Shown here: positions 38,430 to 47,866 of the stretch, piece after piece
How positions within the stretch are numbered: position 1 is the first letter of the stretch
Layout of the letters: each line of letters opens with the position of its first letter
Assembly (NCBI GenBank): GCA_910587235.1
Contig: CAJUKD010000003.1
Coordinates: forward strand, 1 to 64,000
Reading direction: 5' to 3'
DNA length: 64,000 bases
DNA from: an uncultured Muribaculaceae bacterium
GTDB taxonomy: Bacteria > Bacteroidota > Bacteroidia > Bacteroidales > Muribaculaceae
Notes under the pieces: model-generated
Seen by the model: the letters and a program-made list of their open reading frames with translations, nothing else
What the model was told of the DNA's origin: nothing
Database searches by the model: none
Position numbers and translations under genes: made by a program

Positions 38430-40670
38430 CTAAGAGTGTTTGGGAAGAATGATTCGTTCGCCCATGGTTTTGGCGAATTCTTTCTGAAGTTCCTGATATT
38501 CGACTATTGTGCGCAGCAGTTTCTCGAATGTTTCAGTGTCGGATGGCGACACTGCTGCCAGACGGCGTTTGGTGTCGTCGATATATCCGGCCAGAATTGC
38601 AGCTTTCAGTTCGTATATGGCGCGGGGAACAAGAGTCGACAGTTGTTCTTCTTCCGACTCGACGTGGGCGAATTTTGTGTGTATCTTGCTCAGAACGTAG
38701 CGTTCGCTTATAAGGTCGGTGGAAATCAGGCGTACTGTGTCGTCGTCGGACGACAGGAGGCGTCGTTGTAGATAGTCGGTGTCGAATGCACGCAGTCGTT
38801 CGTCGTAGGCGGCATCGGCTTCGGCGGCAAGTTCTCGTTCGCGTTTTTCGATGTCGTATATGTCGGTGGCAACCTGCCGGATCTCGTCGTGCCCGGCCTC
38901 GATTCGGCGGTTGCGTTCTTCTCCGGCTTCTTTTTCTATGCTTTTGCGATCATCAGGCCATGAGTCACTGCGAAGTTTTTTCACCGCTTCAAGAACCGAT
39001 GAAAGAGCGGGGTCGGATATGTGTATGTCGTCCATCGACAGGTCTGCGACCACGTAATCGACAACAGTGCCGGGCTGTAGATTTCCGTCGGCGTCGGCAA
39101 GATCGCAGAAATATGTCAGGCCGTAGCGGGTGACATAGCGCATGATCATGCGTTCGTAGGGCAGGAGCGTGTTTGAGCCTGCCCGTACAAGGTTTTTGTC
39201 AGGGACTGAGGAGGTGATACTTTCCTGCCTGATGTTGTCGGGGGTGGTATTCGCTTCGGCTTTTCCTGCGTTTTCGCCATTTTCGGGGATAATGTCCCTG
39301 CCCACATCGCGTGCCTGCTGGCGACGCATCTCTTTTTCAAGTTCTTCGGCGCGGACAGCGCTGAATTTCTGAAGCTGCAGAGCCACGACGTTTTCGCTGA
39401 GTCCGAGTCGACGGGCGCATTCTCCGATATATTCCATGCGCAGCACCTGGTCGCTGACCATGGCTACGCTCTGGAGAATGGTGTTTGCCACTTTGGCGCG
39501 TGCTATCGGGTCGGATTTGGACACATCGCGCATAAGGATTTCAATCATGAAAGCGATTATGTCGGTTTCATGATCTTTAAGATATGCCTCGACTTCGCTT
39601 GCCGAGTGGCTTTGGGCGAAAGAATCGGGGTCGTCGCCTTCGGGCAGCAACAGGACTTTAACAGTCAGGTTCTCTGCCAGCAGCAGATTTATTCCTCGCA
39701 GCGATGCTTTGATGCCGGCGGCGTCGGAGTCGTAAATAAGCGTTACGTTGGAACTGAAGCGGCGTAAGGCGCGTATCTGTCCCTGTGTGAGCGAAGTTCC
39801 TGACGAAGCCACTACGTTTTCCACGCCGGCCTGGTGCATGGAAATTACGTCCATGTAGCCTTCGACAAGTATGCACTTGTCTTTTTTCGCTATGGCGCTT
39901 TTTGCTTGGTAGAGTCCGTATAGCTCGCGGTTCTTTACGTAGACTGTCGATTCCGGTGAGTTGACGTATTTGGCTACTGTCTTGTCGCTTCGCATCGTTC
40001 GTCCACCGAAGCCGAGCACACGTCCGGCCACGCTGTGGATGGGAAATATCACGCGGCCTTTGAAACGGTCGTAGTATGAATTGGTGCGTTCGGATTTCAG
40101 GCATAATCCGGTGGATTCGAGATAATGGTCGGTAAATCCGCGTGATTTCGCCGTGGAATAAAGCGCGTCGGAGCGTTCAAGCGCGTAACCGAGATGGAAA
40201 CGCTTGATCATGGCGTCGTTTATGCCGCGGTGGCGGAAATATGAGAGTGCTATGTTGCGCCCGTCTTCGGTTTCTGTGAGATTGTGTTCGAAATGGTTCA
40301 GAGCGAATTCGTTGACGGCAAGCATGGCTTCACGGTCGGAAGCCGCCTGACGTTCGGCATCGTTAAGTTCCCGCTCTATTATCTCGATGTTGTATTTGCG
40401 GGCGAGGTAGCGCAAGGCTTCGTTGTAGGAGAGCTGTTCATGCTCCATTATGAAGTTGACAGGCGAGCCTCCTTTGCCGCAACTGAAACATTTGCAGATA
40501 TTACGAGCCTTGTTTACTGAAAACGACGGTGTGCGCTCGTCGTGGAACGGACATAGCCCTTTGTAATTGGCTCCCGAACGGCGCAGCTTCACAAAGTCGC
40601 TGACAACGTCGACTATGTCGGCGGTGTCGAGTATTCGTCGGACGGTTTCGGGATCTATTCTGCTGCTCAT
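38430..40670 (-). CDS. dnaG: DNA primase
   Basis: The 746-residue primase has the CHC2 zinc finger (Cys40, His43, Cys61, Cys64), the catalytic core with RNA-polymerase domain (FKGRVIFPIHSVAGRVLGFGGRTM in parts) and TOPRIM (ILVEGYMDVISMHQ, then IYDSDAAGIKA), and a C-terminal helicase-binding region of about 300 residues. It makes RNA primers at the replication fork. It is somewhat longer than the 580-residue E. coli enzyme because of the extended C-terminus, which is rich in Glu/Arg helices. Confidence 0.96.
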   Translation of the reverse strand: MSSRIDPETVRRILDTADIVDVVSDFVKLRRSGANYKGLCPFHDERTPSFSVNKARNICKCFSCGKGGSPVNFIMEHEQLSYNEALRYLARKYNIEIIERELNDAERQAASDREAMLAVNEFALNHFEHNLTETEDGRNIALSYFRHRGINDAMIKRFHLGYALERSDALYSTAKSRGFTDHYLESTGLCLKSERTNSYYDRFKGRVIFPIHSVAGRVLGFGGRTMRSDKTVAKYVNSPESTVYVKNRELYGLYQAKSAIAKKDKCILVEGYMDVISMHQAGVENVVASSGTSLTQGQIRALRRFSSNVTLIYDSDAAGIKASLRGINLLLAENLTVKVLLLPEGDDPDSFAQSHSASEVEAYLKDHETDIIAFMIEILMRDVSKSDPIARAKVANTILQSVAMVSDQVLRMEYIGECARRLGLSENVVALQLQKFSAVRAEELEKEMRRQQARDVGRDIIPENGENAGKAEANTTPDNIRQESITSSVPDKNLVRAGSNTLLPYERMIMRYVTRYGLTYFCDLADADGNLQPGTVVDYVVADLSMDDIHISDPALSSVLEAVKKLRSDSWPDDRKSIEKEAGEERNRRIEAGHDEIRQVATDIYDIEKRERELAAEADAAYDERLRAFDTDYLQRRLLSSDDDTVRLISTDLISERYVLSKIHTKFAHVESEEEQLSTLVPRAIYELKAAILAGYIDDTKRRLAAVSPSDTETFEKLLRTIVEYQELQKEFAKTMGERIILPKHS

Positions 40671-40697
40671 GTGGGCTTATCTGTCAAAAAAATCATA

Positions 40698-40705
40698 CAA
40701 AGGTA
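40698..40705 (-). promoter_or_regulatory. -7 promoter box for dnaG
   Basis: Minus-strand TACCTTTG lies 28 bp before the dnaG ATG, the same octamer as at etfB. Confidence 0.55.
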
Positions 40706-40774
40706 CTAAATCCGGCTGAACTTTATGTCGGGCAGTTTCGTTATTTTTCTATAATAACTATATTCTGCAGCATT

Positions 40775-41812
40775 ATGAAAAAATTCAACTATATTCTCGC
40801 GGCATGTATGGCTGTGGCTCCGTTTTTTTCGGCAAGCCCATGCTCGCGTGTGGTTTACCTTGGCGACAAGGGCATCACTATGGTAGGACGCACTCTTGAC
40901 TGGCGGACTCCTATCCCGACAAACTTATATGTATATCCGCAAGGAGTGGAAAAGCAGAGTATGCCTTCTGGTCCAATGCTTCGCTGGACTTCAAAGTACG
41001 GTTCCGTGCTCGCCGTAGGATATGACGGCGGTGTAACGGAGGGCATGAATGAATGCGGGCTGGTGATGAACGGTTTGTTCTGTAAGGAATCCGTCTACCG
41101 CGAGGCTGTAGCTACCGACGGGGTTACACCCGTCATGAGTCTTGCGGTTCTGGTAAGTTATTTCCTTGACAATTTCGCGACGGTTGACGAAGCCGAAGCA
41201 TGGTTGCGCTCAAACGATTTTGCCGTAAACGGCAAGACTTTCGACGGCGGCACGGTGTCGCTTCTGCATTGGGCGCTTACCGACCGCAGCGGCCAGACAC
41301 TTGTAATGGAGTACAGCGACGGCAAACTTGATCTTTACAAAGGTCGTGATCTGCAGGTACTCACAAATGATCCTACTCTGCCGCAGATGCAGGCTATTGA
41401 TAAATACTGGCAGGGGGTAGGCGGTGTGAACATGTTGCCCGGTACAGTCCGTTCGGCCGACCGTTTCGTCAGGGCGTCGTTCTTTATCAATCACGTGCCG
41501 ACCGATCTGGAATATCCGCAGGCCTATGCCGCTTTAAACAGTGTAATAGGTACGGTGACTGTTCCGTACGGTTACGAAATCCAGGGAGAGCCTAATATAT
41601 CTTCCACCCAGTGGCGGAGCATAGCCGATCTTGCCGGTAAATATTATTTCCGTTTTGCTGATTCCACCGCCGACTTCTGGATTGATCTCGGTCGGCTGCG
41701 ACTGAATCCCGGCGCGCCTATACTTAAGCTTGATACATCAGATCATGTCATTCTTTCGGGATGCGCCAATTCACACCTGCGCAAGTCCGATGGCTTCAAG
41801 CCGATGTGGTAG
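40775..41812 (+). CDS. Secreted choloylglycine hydrolase-family amidase (bile salt hydrolase / penicillin V acylase type)
   Basis: The 345-residue protein has a signal peptide whose cleavage after SASP would expose Cys23 as the new N-terminus. This is the Ntn nucleophile of the family (CSRVVYLGDKG). The Arg of GRTLDWR and the Asn-rich loop NECGLVMNG are conserved. These enzymes cut linear C-N amide bonds in conjugated bile salts, penicillin V or N-acyl homoserine lactones; substrate cannot be assigned by eye. Secreted Bacteroidota forms exist. It is a single gene whose stop is 5 bp from the converging cdsA stop, with no terminator between. Confidence 0.9.
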   Translation: MKKFNYILAACMAVAPFFSASPCSRVVYLGDKGITMVGRTLDWRTPIPTNLYVYPQGVEKQSMPSGPMLRWTSKYGSVLAVGYDGGVTEGMNECGLVMNGLFCKESVYREAVATDGVTPVMSLAVLVSYFLDNFATVDEAEAWLRSNDFAVNGKTFDGGTVSLLHWALTDRSGQTLVMEYSDGKLDLYKGRDLQVLTNDPTLPQMQAIDKYWQGVGGVNMLPGTVRSADRFVRASFFINHVPTDLEYPQAYAALNSVIGTVTVPYGYEIQGEPNISSTQWRSIADLAGKYYFRFADSTADFWIDLGRLRLNPGAPILKLDTSDHVILSGCANSHLRKSDGFKPMW

Positions 41813-41817
41813 TGATG

Positions 41818-42681
<864 letters not shown>

Positions 42682-42753
42682 TTTTACAGCGTTGAGGTTT
42701 ACAGGTGAAACCGCGGTTGCGGCACGCAAAAGTAAGGAAAAATTGTCAAATAC

Positions 42754-44250
42754 TCAGCAATTTCTTGCGCTTTTCCCTTTTATATAGTCGAAGACTTCCC
42801 TTTGGATTGTCGAACCGAGCAGGTGGTTGATACCCGTATAGAGTGATACGCCGAGTAGAATTTCAACACTTAGCCTGACTGCCGGAGCATCAAAGCAGTT
42901 TCCGGCAAGATTGATGACAGGTATGATTACGCCTGTGATTGCGAAATAAGGTATCAGATCTCTTAAATGTGCCATAAGTCCCGTATGTGTATGGCGCAGG
43001 AGTACTGCCAGCGAACAGCCCCATGCCGTTATTGTGGCGAATACCTGCCCCCACAGCAGGATTCCAAGGCCTGCTACAGGATCTGATGGAGTGGACAATG
43101 TGATATACGGCAATGTGATGGCGAGAGCCGCGAGAGCTGTTGCATCGCGTACGATTTCGAGCCGGACAATGCTTTTCGCACGGCCGAGTGCCAGCAGGTA
43201 GTTGTTGTACAGCGAGTTCAGGACCACAAAAACACCACGGAACAGCAGCAGTTGGAAGAGAAAAATCGACGGATCCCATTTAGAGCCGAACAGTAGATGG
43301 AATATAGGCCGGGCTGTTGCCATCAGACCTATCATTGCGGGAAAGAGAAAGTATGCGGTGAAGCGGTTCATTTTTGACGCTATTCGCCTGAACCGTTCCG
43401 GAGAATCCTGTGTTGCCGAAAGAGCCGGAAGAAACGATGATGTGAGAATCTGTGACAGAGAACTTATTCCCATCTTGCTCCATTTGTCGCTCTGTGTATA
43501 GTAGCCGAGGGCGCTCATGCCTGCACGATTGCCTATGACGAAAGAATATATGTTGAGGAACAGTGTGTTGAGAAACGATGTGAGCATCATCCGCGAGCCT
43601 ATGCCAAAGAAAGAGCGCAAAGCTTGCAGTGAAAAATTGACCATAGGCCTCCATCGTCCGATGATCCAAAGGGTCAACGATTTGACTGATGCGAGAATGA
43701 GCGTCTGCCATACGATGGCCCATGCGCCGAAGCCTTTGAGTGCGAGCCATATTCCTGTTATTCCGGCGAGGACAAGTCCGCCCGTGTTGGCTATGGCGAT
43801 TGGCCTTACGTCCATGCGCTTCATAAGAATGTTTGTCTGGACTATGGCCGAAGCGTTTATCGGCAAGGCCAGAAACATTGTGCGCGACAAGGGCACAAGG
43901 CGCAGGTCGTTGTCGAAACAGCGGGCGATCAGCGGGGCGGCAAAGAAGAGTGCGACGTAGAGGATCAGTGACACCGACATATTGAACCATAGGATTGTGG
44001 AATAGTCGAGGCGTGTCGGTGATTTTCTTTGCAGAAGGGCATGGGAGAACCCGCTGTCGACAAGAAGCGACGCGAATGCCTGAAAAATCAGTATGGCTCC
44101 GACGAGGCCGAAGTCTGCCGGTGAAAGCACACGCGCAAGTACAATCCCGGTGACGGCATACAGCACCTGAGATGATACACGATCCACCACGTTCCATTTT
44201 AGAGAACGGGCGGTGCGTTCTTTTAGTCTATCGTCGTTTTTCTGTGTGAT
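42754..44250 (-). CDS. Lipopolysaccharide/polysaccharide flippase (MOP family) with non-canonical start
   Basis: An inner-membrane protein with about 12-14 hydrophobic helices in the MOP/Wzx family (VLARVLSPADFGLVGAILIF, LVDSGFSHALLQRK). The first canonical start is GTG at 44190, but family proteins begin about 15-20 residues earlier with a pattern like LKxxTxxxxxWNxxDRVSSQ. Exactly this continues upstream in frame here (LKERTARSLKWNVVDRV). The open frame reaches a stop just before 44262 and has no ATG, GTG or TTG. The only near-cognate candidate is ATC at 44248-44250, used here to mark the probable full reading frame (498 residues). If GTG 44190 is used, the first helix loses its cytoplasmic lead. 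Confidence 0.75.
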   Translation of the reverse strand: MTQKNDDRLKERTARSLKWNVVDRVSSQVLYAVTGIVLARVLSPADFGLVGAILIFQAFASLLVDSGFSHALLQRKSPTRLDYSTILWFNMSVSLILYVALFFAAPLIARCFDNDLRLVPLSRTMFLALPINASAIVQTNILMKRMDVRPIAIANTGGLVLAGITGIWLALKGFGAWAIVWQTLILASVKSLTLWIIGRWRPMVNFSLQALRSFFGIGSRMMLTSFLNTLFLNIYSFVIGNRAGMSALGYYTQSDKWSKMGISSLSQILTSSFLPALSATQDSPERFRRIASKMNRFTAYFLFPAMIGLMATARPIFHLLFGSKWDPSIFLFQLLLFRGVFVVLNSLYNNYLLALGRAKSIVRLEIVRDATALAALAITLPYITLSTPSDPVAGLGILLWGQVFATITAWGCSLAVLLRHTHTGLMAHLRDLIPYFAITGVIIPVINLAGNCFDAPAVRLSVEILLGVSLYTGINHLLGSTIQREVFDYIKGKSARNC

Positions 44251-44254
44251 GGCT

Positions 44255-44986
44255 TTATTTTGAGTTGATTATCCCGTTCGGATTAAGTATCGCTTTAACT
44301 CCGATGGAGCGACTTTTCAGGTTTTTTGGCTCGGTGATATAGTATACAGTTCCGCTTCCGGCCCCATATATGTTCAGTTCTTCTTCAGGGTTGCATACCA
44401 CCGGACCGGTGCCGAGCACGTTGCATTTTACTTTCGATGCAGTAAGCGCTCCGGCATCGACGGTGCCAGTTCCGACATTGCGCAGGTCGGCTTTAGTGCA
44501 CTTTCCTTTTAGTTTTACGTGTCCGCATCCGGCGGTTACGCCGGCATCCACCGATGTGCAGTCTATATCGTCGACATCGATGCGTCCGTTACCGATTACG
44601 CGGACAGTCAGTTTTGGCACTTCGCAAAGTCTGCTGACGGCGACTACCGAGTCGCCGGCGTTTTTCACTTCTTTAAGTGCCGATGAGTACAGATATATTA
44701 CAGGCAATCCCTGAGGCTCGTTGTCCTCGTATGCGAGATCTACGGTCAGTTTTGCTTTATTGTTGGTGAAAATCAGGTTTGAGGCGATTTCCGGCGAACA
44801 ACTGAATACTGCCCATCCTGCGGAATCGGGCAGACATGAGTAGACGACATCGATATTGTCGACGACGTTGAGTTTGTTGAAATCCTGAACATTAAGCCGG
44901 TAATCGTGGGACTGTGCCGACATTGGCATTGCAGATATGGCAATGGCCGTGATTAAAGCGGGAATAGTGAAACGTTTGACTTTCAT
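44255..44986 (-). CDS. Head-GIN domain (DUF2807) putative auto-transporter-like adhesin
   Basis: The 243-residue secreted protein has a signal peptide (to about residue 26, SAQ-S) and a DUF2807 head-GIN domain, with the N-terminal strand LNVQDFNKLNVVDNIDVVYS and then a right-handed beta-helix of GNGRIDVDDIDC-, GCGHVKLKG- and GTGTVDAGAL-type turns, closing with GAGSGTVYYI. Such proteins are outside the cytoplasm; ligands are unknown. It lies 26 bp after dusB on the same strand, so it is probably cotranscribed, and its stop is close to the possible flippase start. Confidence 0.88.
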   Translation of the reverse strand: MKVKRFTIPALITAIAISAMPMSAQSHDYRLNVQDFNKLNVVDNIDVVYSCLPDSAGWAVFSCSPEIASNLIFTNNKAKLTVDLAYEDNEPQGLPVIYLYSSALKEVKNAGDSVVAVSRLCEVPKLTVRVIGNGRIDVDDIDCTSVDAGVTAGCGHVKLKGKCTKADLRNVGTGTVDAGALTASKVKCNVLGTGPVVCNPEEELNIYGAGSGTVYYITEPKNLKSRSIGVKAILNPNGIINSK

Positions 44987-45012
44987 AAGATTGTAGTTGA
45001 TAAGTGTAAGTT

Positions 45013-46017
45013 CTATGTATTTGCTGCCGATTCTATGGCCGGAAGTATGTTGTTTTCGATATGGCCGAGTATTGATTCGAGTTCCGCGAATGTGCTTGCC
45101 CTTAGCATCGCTATCCTTGTCTGCCTGAACGACGGTATGCTTTTGAAGAGCGGAGATGCTGCGAGATGCCGGCGTATGTGCAGTATGCCGCGGTATTCGT
45201 CGATTCGTTCGACGCTTTCGCGTATCTGTCTGCGCAGCAGGGCAAATTTTTCAGATGTCGGCAGGCTGTCGACAGTACCTGTACGAAGCAACGATGTCAT
45301 TTCCCGGAATATCCATGGCGCGCCTATCGAAGCACGTCCTACCATTACTCCGTCGACGCCGTAGCGCTCGAAAGCTTCGACAGTCTTTTCCGCTGTGGTG
45401 ATGTCGCCGTTGCCTATGAGTGGGATTGAGAGCCGCGGGTTGTCCTTTACGCGTGCTATCATTTCCCAGTCAGCCTCGCCTGTGTACATCTGAGAGCGGG
45501 TGCGTCCGTGTACTGTCAGCGCGCTTATGCCGCAGTCTTGCAACTGTTCGGCCAGTTCCACAATTATTTTACTGTTGCAGTCCCAGCCCAGACGCGTCTT
45601 GACTGTCACGGGTATGTTGACTGCGCGCACCACGGCAGTCGTGATCTCGAGCATTTTAGGGATGTCGCGCAGCATTCCCGCTCCGGCCCCTTTTCCGGCA
45701 ACTTTCTTTACCGGACAGCCGAAGTTTATGTCAAGGATGTCGGGATGCGCCTCTTCTACGATTCTGGCTGCTTCAACCATCGGTTCAACTTCCCGGCCGT
45801 AGATTTGTATGGCAGTGGGCCTTTCGGCTTGTTCTATGTGCAGTTTTCTTGTTGTCGCCGCTATGTTTCGTATAAGTGCGTCGGCCGATACGAATTCTGT
45901 ATAGGTCATGTCGGCTCCTTGCTCTTTGCAGATTAGTCTGAAAGAACTGTCTGTAACATCCTCCATGGGAGCGAGCATCACCGGACGGTCGCCAAGGTCG
46001 ACATTGCCTATCTTCAT
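45013..46017 (-). CDS. dusB: tRNA-dihydrouridine synthase
   Basis: The 334-residue TIM-barrel flavoenzyme reduces uridines in tRNA with NAD(P)H. Motifs: APMEDVTDSSFRLICKEQGA, LDINFGCPVKKVAGKGAGAGML (with the GCP Cys as proton donor), VKTRLGWD, TVHGRTRSQMYTGEADW, IGNGDI and GVMVGRASIGAPWIF. Assignment to the DusB branch rests on GAGMLRD and overall similarity; DusA/DusC are less likely. A TAAATTTG promoter lies 28 bp upstream, and the DUF2807 gene follows. Confidence 0.93.
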   Translation of the reverse strand: MKIGNVDLGDRPVMLAPMEDVTDSSFRLICKEQGADMTYTEFVSADALIRNIAATTRKLHIEQAERPTAIQIYGREVEPMVEAARIVEEAHPDILDINFGCPVKKVAGKGAGAGMLRDIPKMLEITTAVVRAVNIPVTVKTRLGWDCNSKIIVELAEQLQDCGISALTVHGRTRSQMYTGEADWEMIARVKDNPRLSIPLIGNGDITTAEKTVEAFERYGVDGVMVGRASIGAPWIFREMTSLLRTGTVDSLPTSEKFALLRRQIRESVERIDEYRGILHIRRHLAASPLFKSIPSFRQTRIAMLRASTFAELESILGHIENNILPAIESAANT

Positions 46018-46044
46018 AGATTTTTATTTAAATTTTTTCGTGTG

Positions 46045-46052
46045 CAAATTTA
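46045..46052 (-). promoter_or_regulatory. -7 promoter box for the dusB operon
   Basis: Minus-strand TAAATTTG lies 28 bp before the dusB ATG. Confidence 0.55.
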
Positions 46053-46090
46053 CACTTTTATAAGACGTCAGGCAATAGCCGGAAGTGTAC

Positions 46091-46121
46091 TTTTTCATGT
46101 AAGAAGTGCTTATATGAAAAA
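46091..46121 (-). terminator. A/T-rich hairpin after the phosphoethanolamine transferase gene
   Basis: TTTTTCAT (46091-46098) pairs with ATGAAAAA (46114-46121), with a further TAAG/CTTA stem inside. It lies 30 bp after the stop of the upstream minus-strand gene and is a plausible but weak terminator. Confidence 0.5.
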
Positions 46122-46150
46122 AACTTCTATTTTGGCGGAATAGAATTCGT

Positions 46151-47866
46151 TCATTTTATCCCGTATAGATTTAACTGACGGAAATCCAGACTATCCATGC
46201 CGCAACAGGAGAGCGGAACACTTTCGTTGTAGTCGTTGAGATACAGTCGTCGTGGTTCCGTGTATCTGTTATCCGACAGGGATGCTTCGGGCATGTATCT
46301 CTTGGCGCTGATTCCCGCAAGCGAAAGCATTGTGTTGAACACGCTCCGGCTTGATGATACGTTTTTTTTCGTATTCGCCTCGGCTGCACGGTATTTCTCA
46401 GGATGTGCGTCCTTGAAACTATCGGACATCCATAATACTATAGGCACGTGGAGTTGCCAGTAGGTCGGAGTGGGAGAGGCATGCAGGAAGCGCAGCCGAG
46501 AATCGTCGAAAATATCTTCGCCGTGATCCGATACATAAAGCATGGTCGATGCGCGTCCTGATTTATCAAGTATTCCGATGATATTGTCGAGCATGCGGTC
46601 GGTCGCGACAATGGTGTTGTCATAGGCGTTTATAAGTTCCCGGCGACGATCGGCGGAGGCGCTTCCGTATTCGTCCGGCAGGAATACACGGCTGTCGTCG
46701 AGGTAGCGGTCGCGATAGTTGAAATGAGAACCGTATGTGTGCAGGACTATGAACAGACGTTGACCGAGGTGGCTTCCGACATATCGGCGCAAACGGTCGC
46801 ATAACTCGTCGTCGTAGTGGCTTTTGCCGTCGTCGACCAGAAAGCGCGTTTCACCAGCTTCGTCGCCGAAGAAATCAATGAACGAGCGGTTGCGTTGCTG
46901 TGTCGAGAACCATGCTGTTGATATTCCCGCTTCGTTGAATGCCGTGAATATGCTTTTTGTCAGATAGATGGAATCACGGAAGTTTTCAGATGTGAGTCCT
47001 GACATAAGCAAGGGCACACTTTTGTGCGTAGTGTTGCTTTCGGAGAGCGTCAGCGGGTATGCGAGCAAGTTGCGGCGTTCCGACAGTAGCGGATTGGTCG
47101 GCCTGTCATAGCCCATAAGCTGCCAGTTGCGTGCACGTGATGTTTCGCCTATCACAAGGACATAAACTTCATCCTCTATTGCCTTGGCGCTTTTTTCTGC
47201 TTGTGCGCTGAAAGAGAAGCCTGCCGATGTGGTGAAGTATCTGGCTGTGGCGGCTGTCCGTTCTGTAGCTGTGACTATATTATGGATGACGTTGGCCGGA
47301 AATAGCTTGCGGCCGGCAGGATATTCGCCGATTTTTATGAAATCGACGGCTACACAGGATAAGCCGGCTGCAAGGGCTGTGGCACCGGTCAGCGCCGCGG
47401 CGCGTCGGATTCTTTTTCCGGAGCGTGCCTTGCCTTTCAATAATATGACGGCAGCCACTATTGGCGGAAGGTAAAGCAGGCATACCGATAATATGGCCTG
47501 CGACATATTTGAAAGCAGTTCGCCGGCTTCGCGGCTGTTGGTCGTTGCCACGTTGAGGAACATATCGATGGCAATGATCGAACGTCCGTAGAGGTAGAGC
47601 AGTACAATCTGAAATGCACAGAGGATCATTATAGGTAGGAACAGCAGTGTGCTGCGGCCGCTATGTCCGCTCCATGACATCAGAAGAGTATAAGTGCCCC
47701 ATGGCAGAGCTACGTTGGCAATACGTTCGGCTGGGGTATAACCCGGTTCTACTATCGACAGTGCCACGTTCGGCACGCACATGAGTATCGGGACAAGCCA
47801 GACCAGCATGTCGGCGATACCGCTGAGGGAAAATAATTTTTTTAATATGTTGTCAGAATGCTTCAT
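46151..47866 (-). CDS. Phosphoethanolamine transferase (EptA/CptA-like)
   Basis: The 571-residue product has about five N-terminal transmembrane helices and a periplasmic alkaline-phosphatase-fold domain. Glu241 in VIGETSRARNW, the Thr pair in NTTHKSVP (probable phospho-accepting Thr) and VSDHGEDIFDDSRLRFLH supply the metal and catalytic residues. The family moves phosphoethanolamine from lipid to lipid A or core sugars and can lower cationic peptide binding; the acceptor here is unknown. The ATG at 47866 overlaps the BamA-like gene by 14 bp, so the two are cotranscribed. Confidence 0.88.
   Translation of the reverse strand: MKHSDNILKKLFSLSGIADMLVWLVPILMCVPNVALSIVEPGYTPAERIANVALPWGTYTLLMSWSGHSGRSTLLFLPIMILCAFQIVLLYLYGRSIIAIDMFLNVATTNSREAGELLSNMSQAILSVCLLYLPPIVAAVILLKGKARSGKRIRRAAALTGATALAAGLSCVAVDFIKIGEYPAGRKLFPANVIHNIVTATERTAATARYFTTSAGFSFSAQAEKSAKAIEDEVYVLVIGETSRARNWQLMGYDRPTNPLLSERRNLLAYPLTLSESNTTHKSVPLLMSGLTSENFRDSIYLTKSIFTAFNEAGISTAWFSTQQRNRSFIDFFGDEAGETRFLVDDGKSHYDDELCDRLRRYVGSHLGQRLFIVLHTYGSHFNYRDRYLDDSRVFLPDEYGSASADRRRELINAYDNTIVATDRMLDNIIGILDKSGRASTMLYVSDHGEDIFDDSRLRFLHASPTPTYWQLHVPIVLWMSDSFKDAHPEKYRAAEANTKKNVSSSRSVFNTMLSLAGISAKRYMPEASLSDNRYTEPRRLYLNDYNESVPLSCCGMDSLDFRQLNLYGIK

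Noticed and set aside
43280..44197. 305-codon open frame on the same strand as the second flippase gene, with an ATG start
   Set aside because: It is an out-of-frame shadow with no hydrophobic helices or family motifs; the flippase frame is clearly the coding one.
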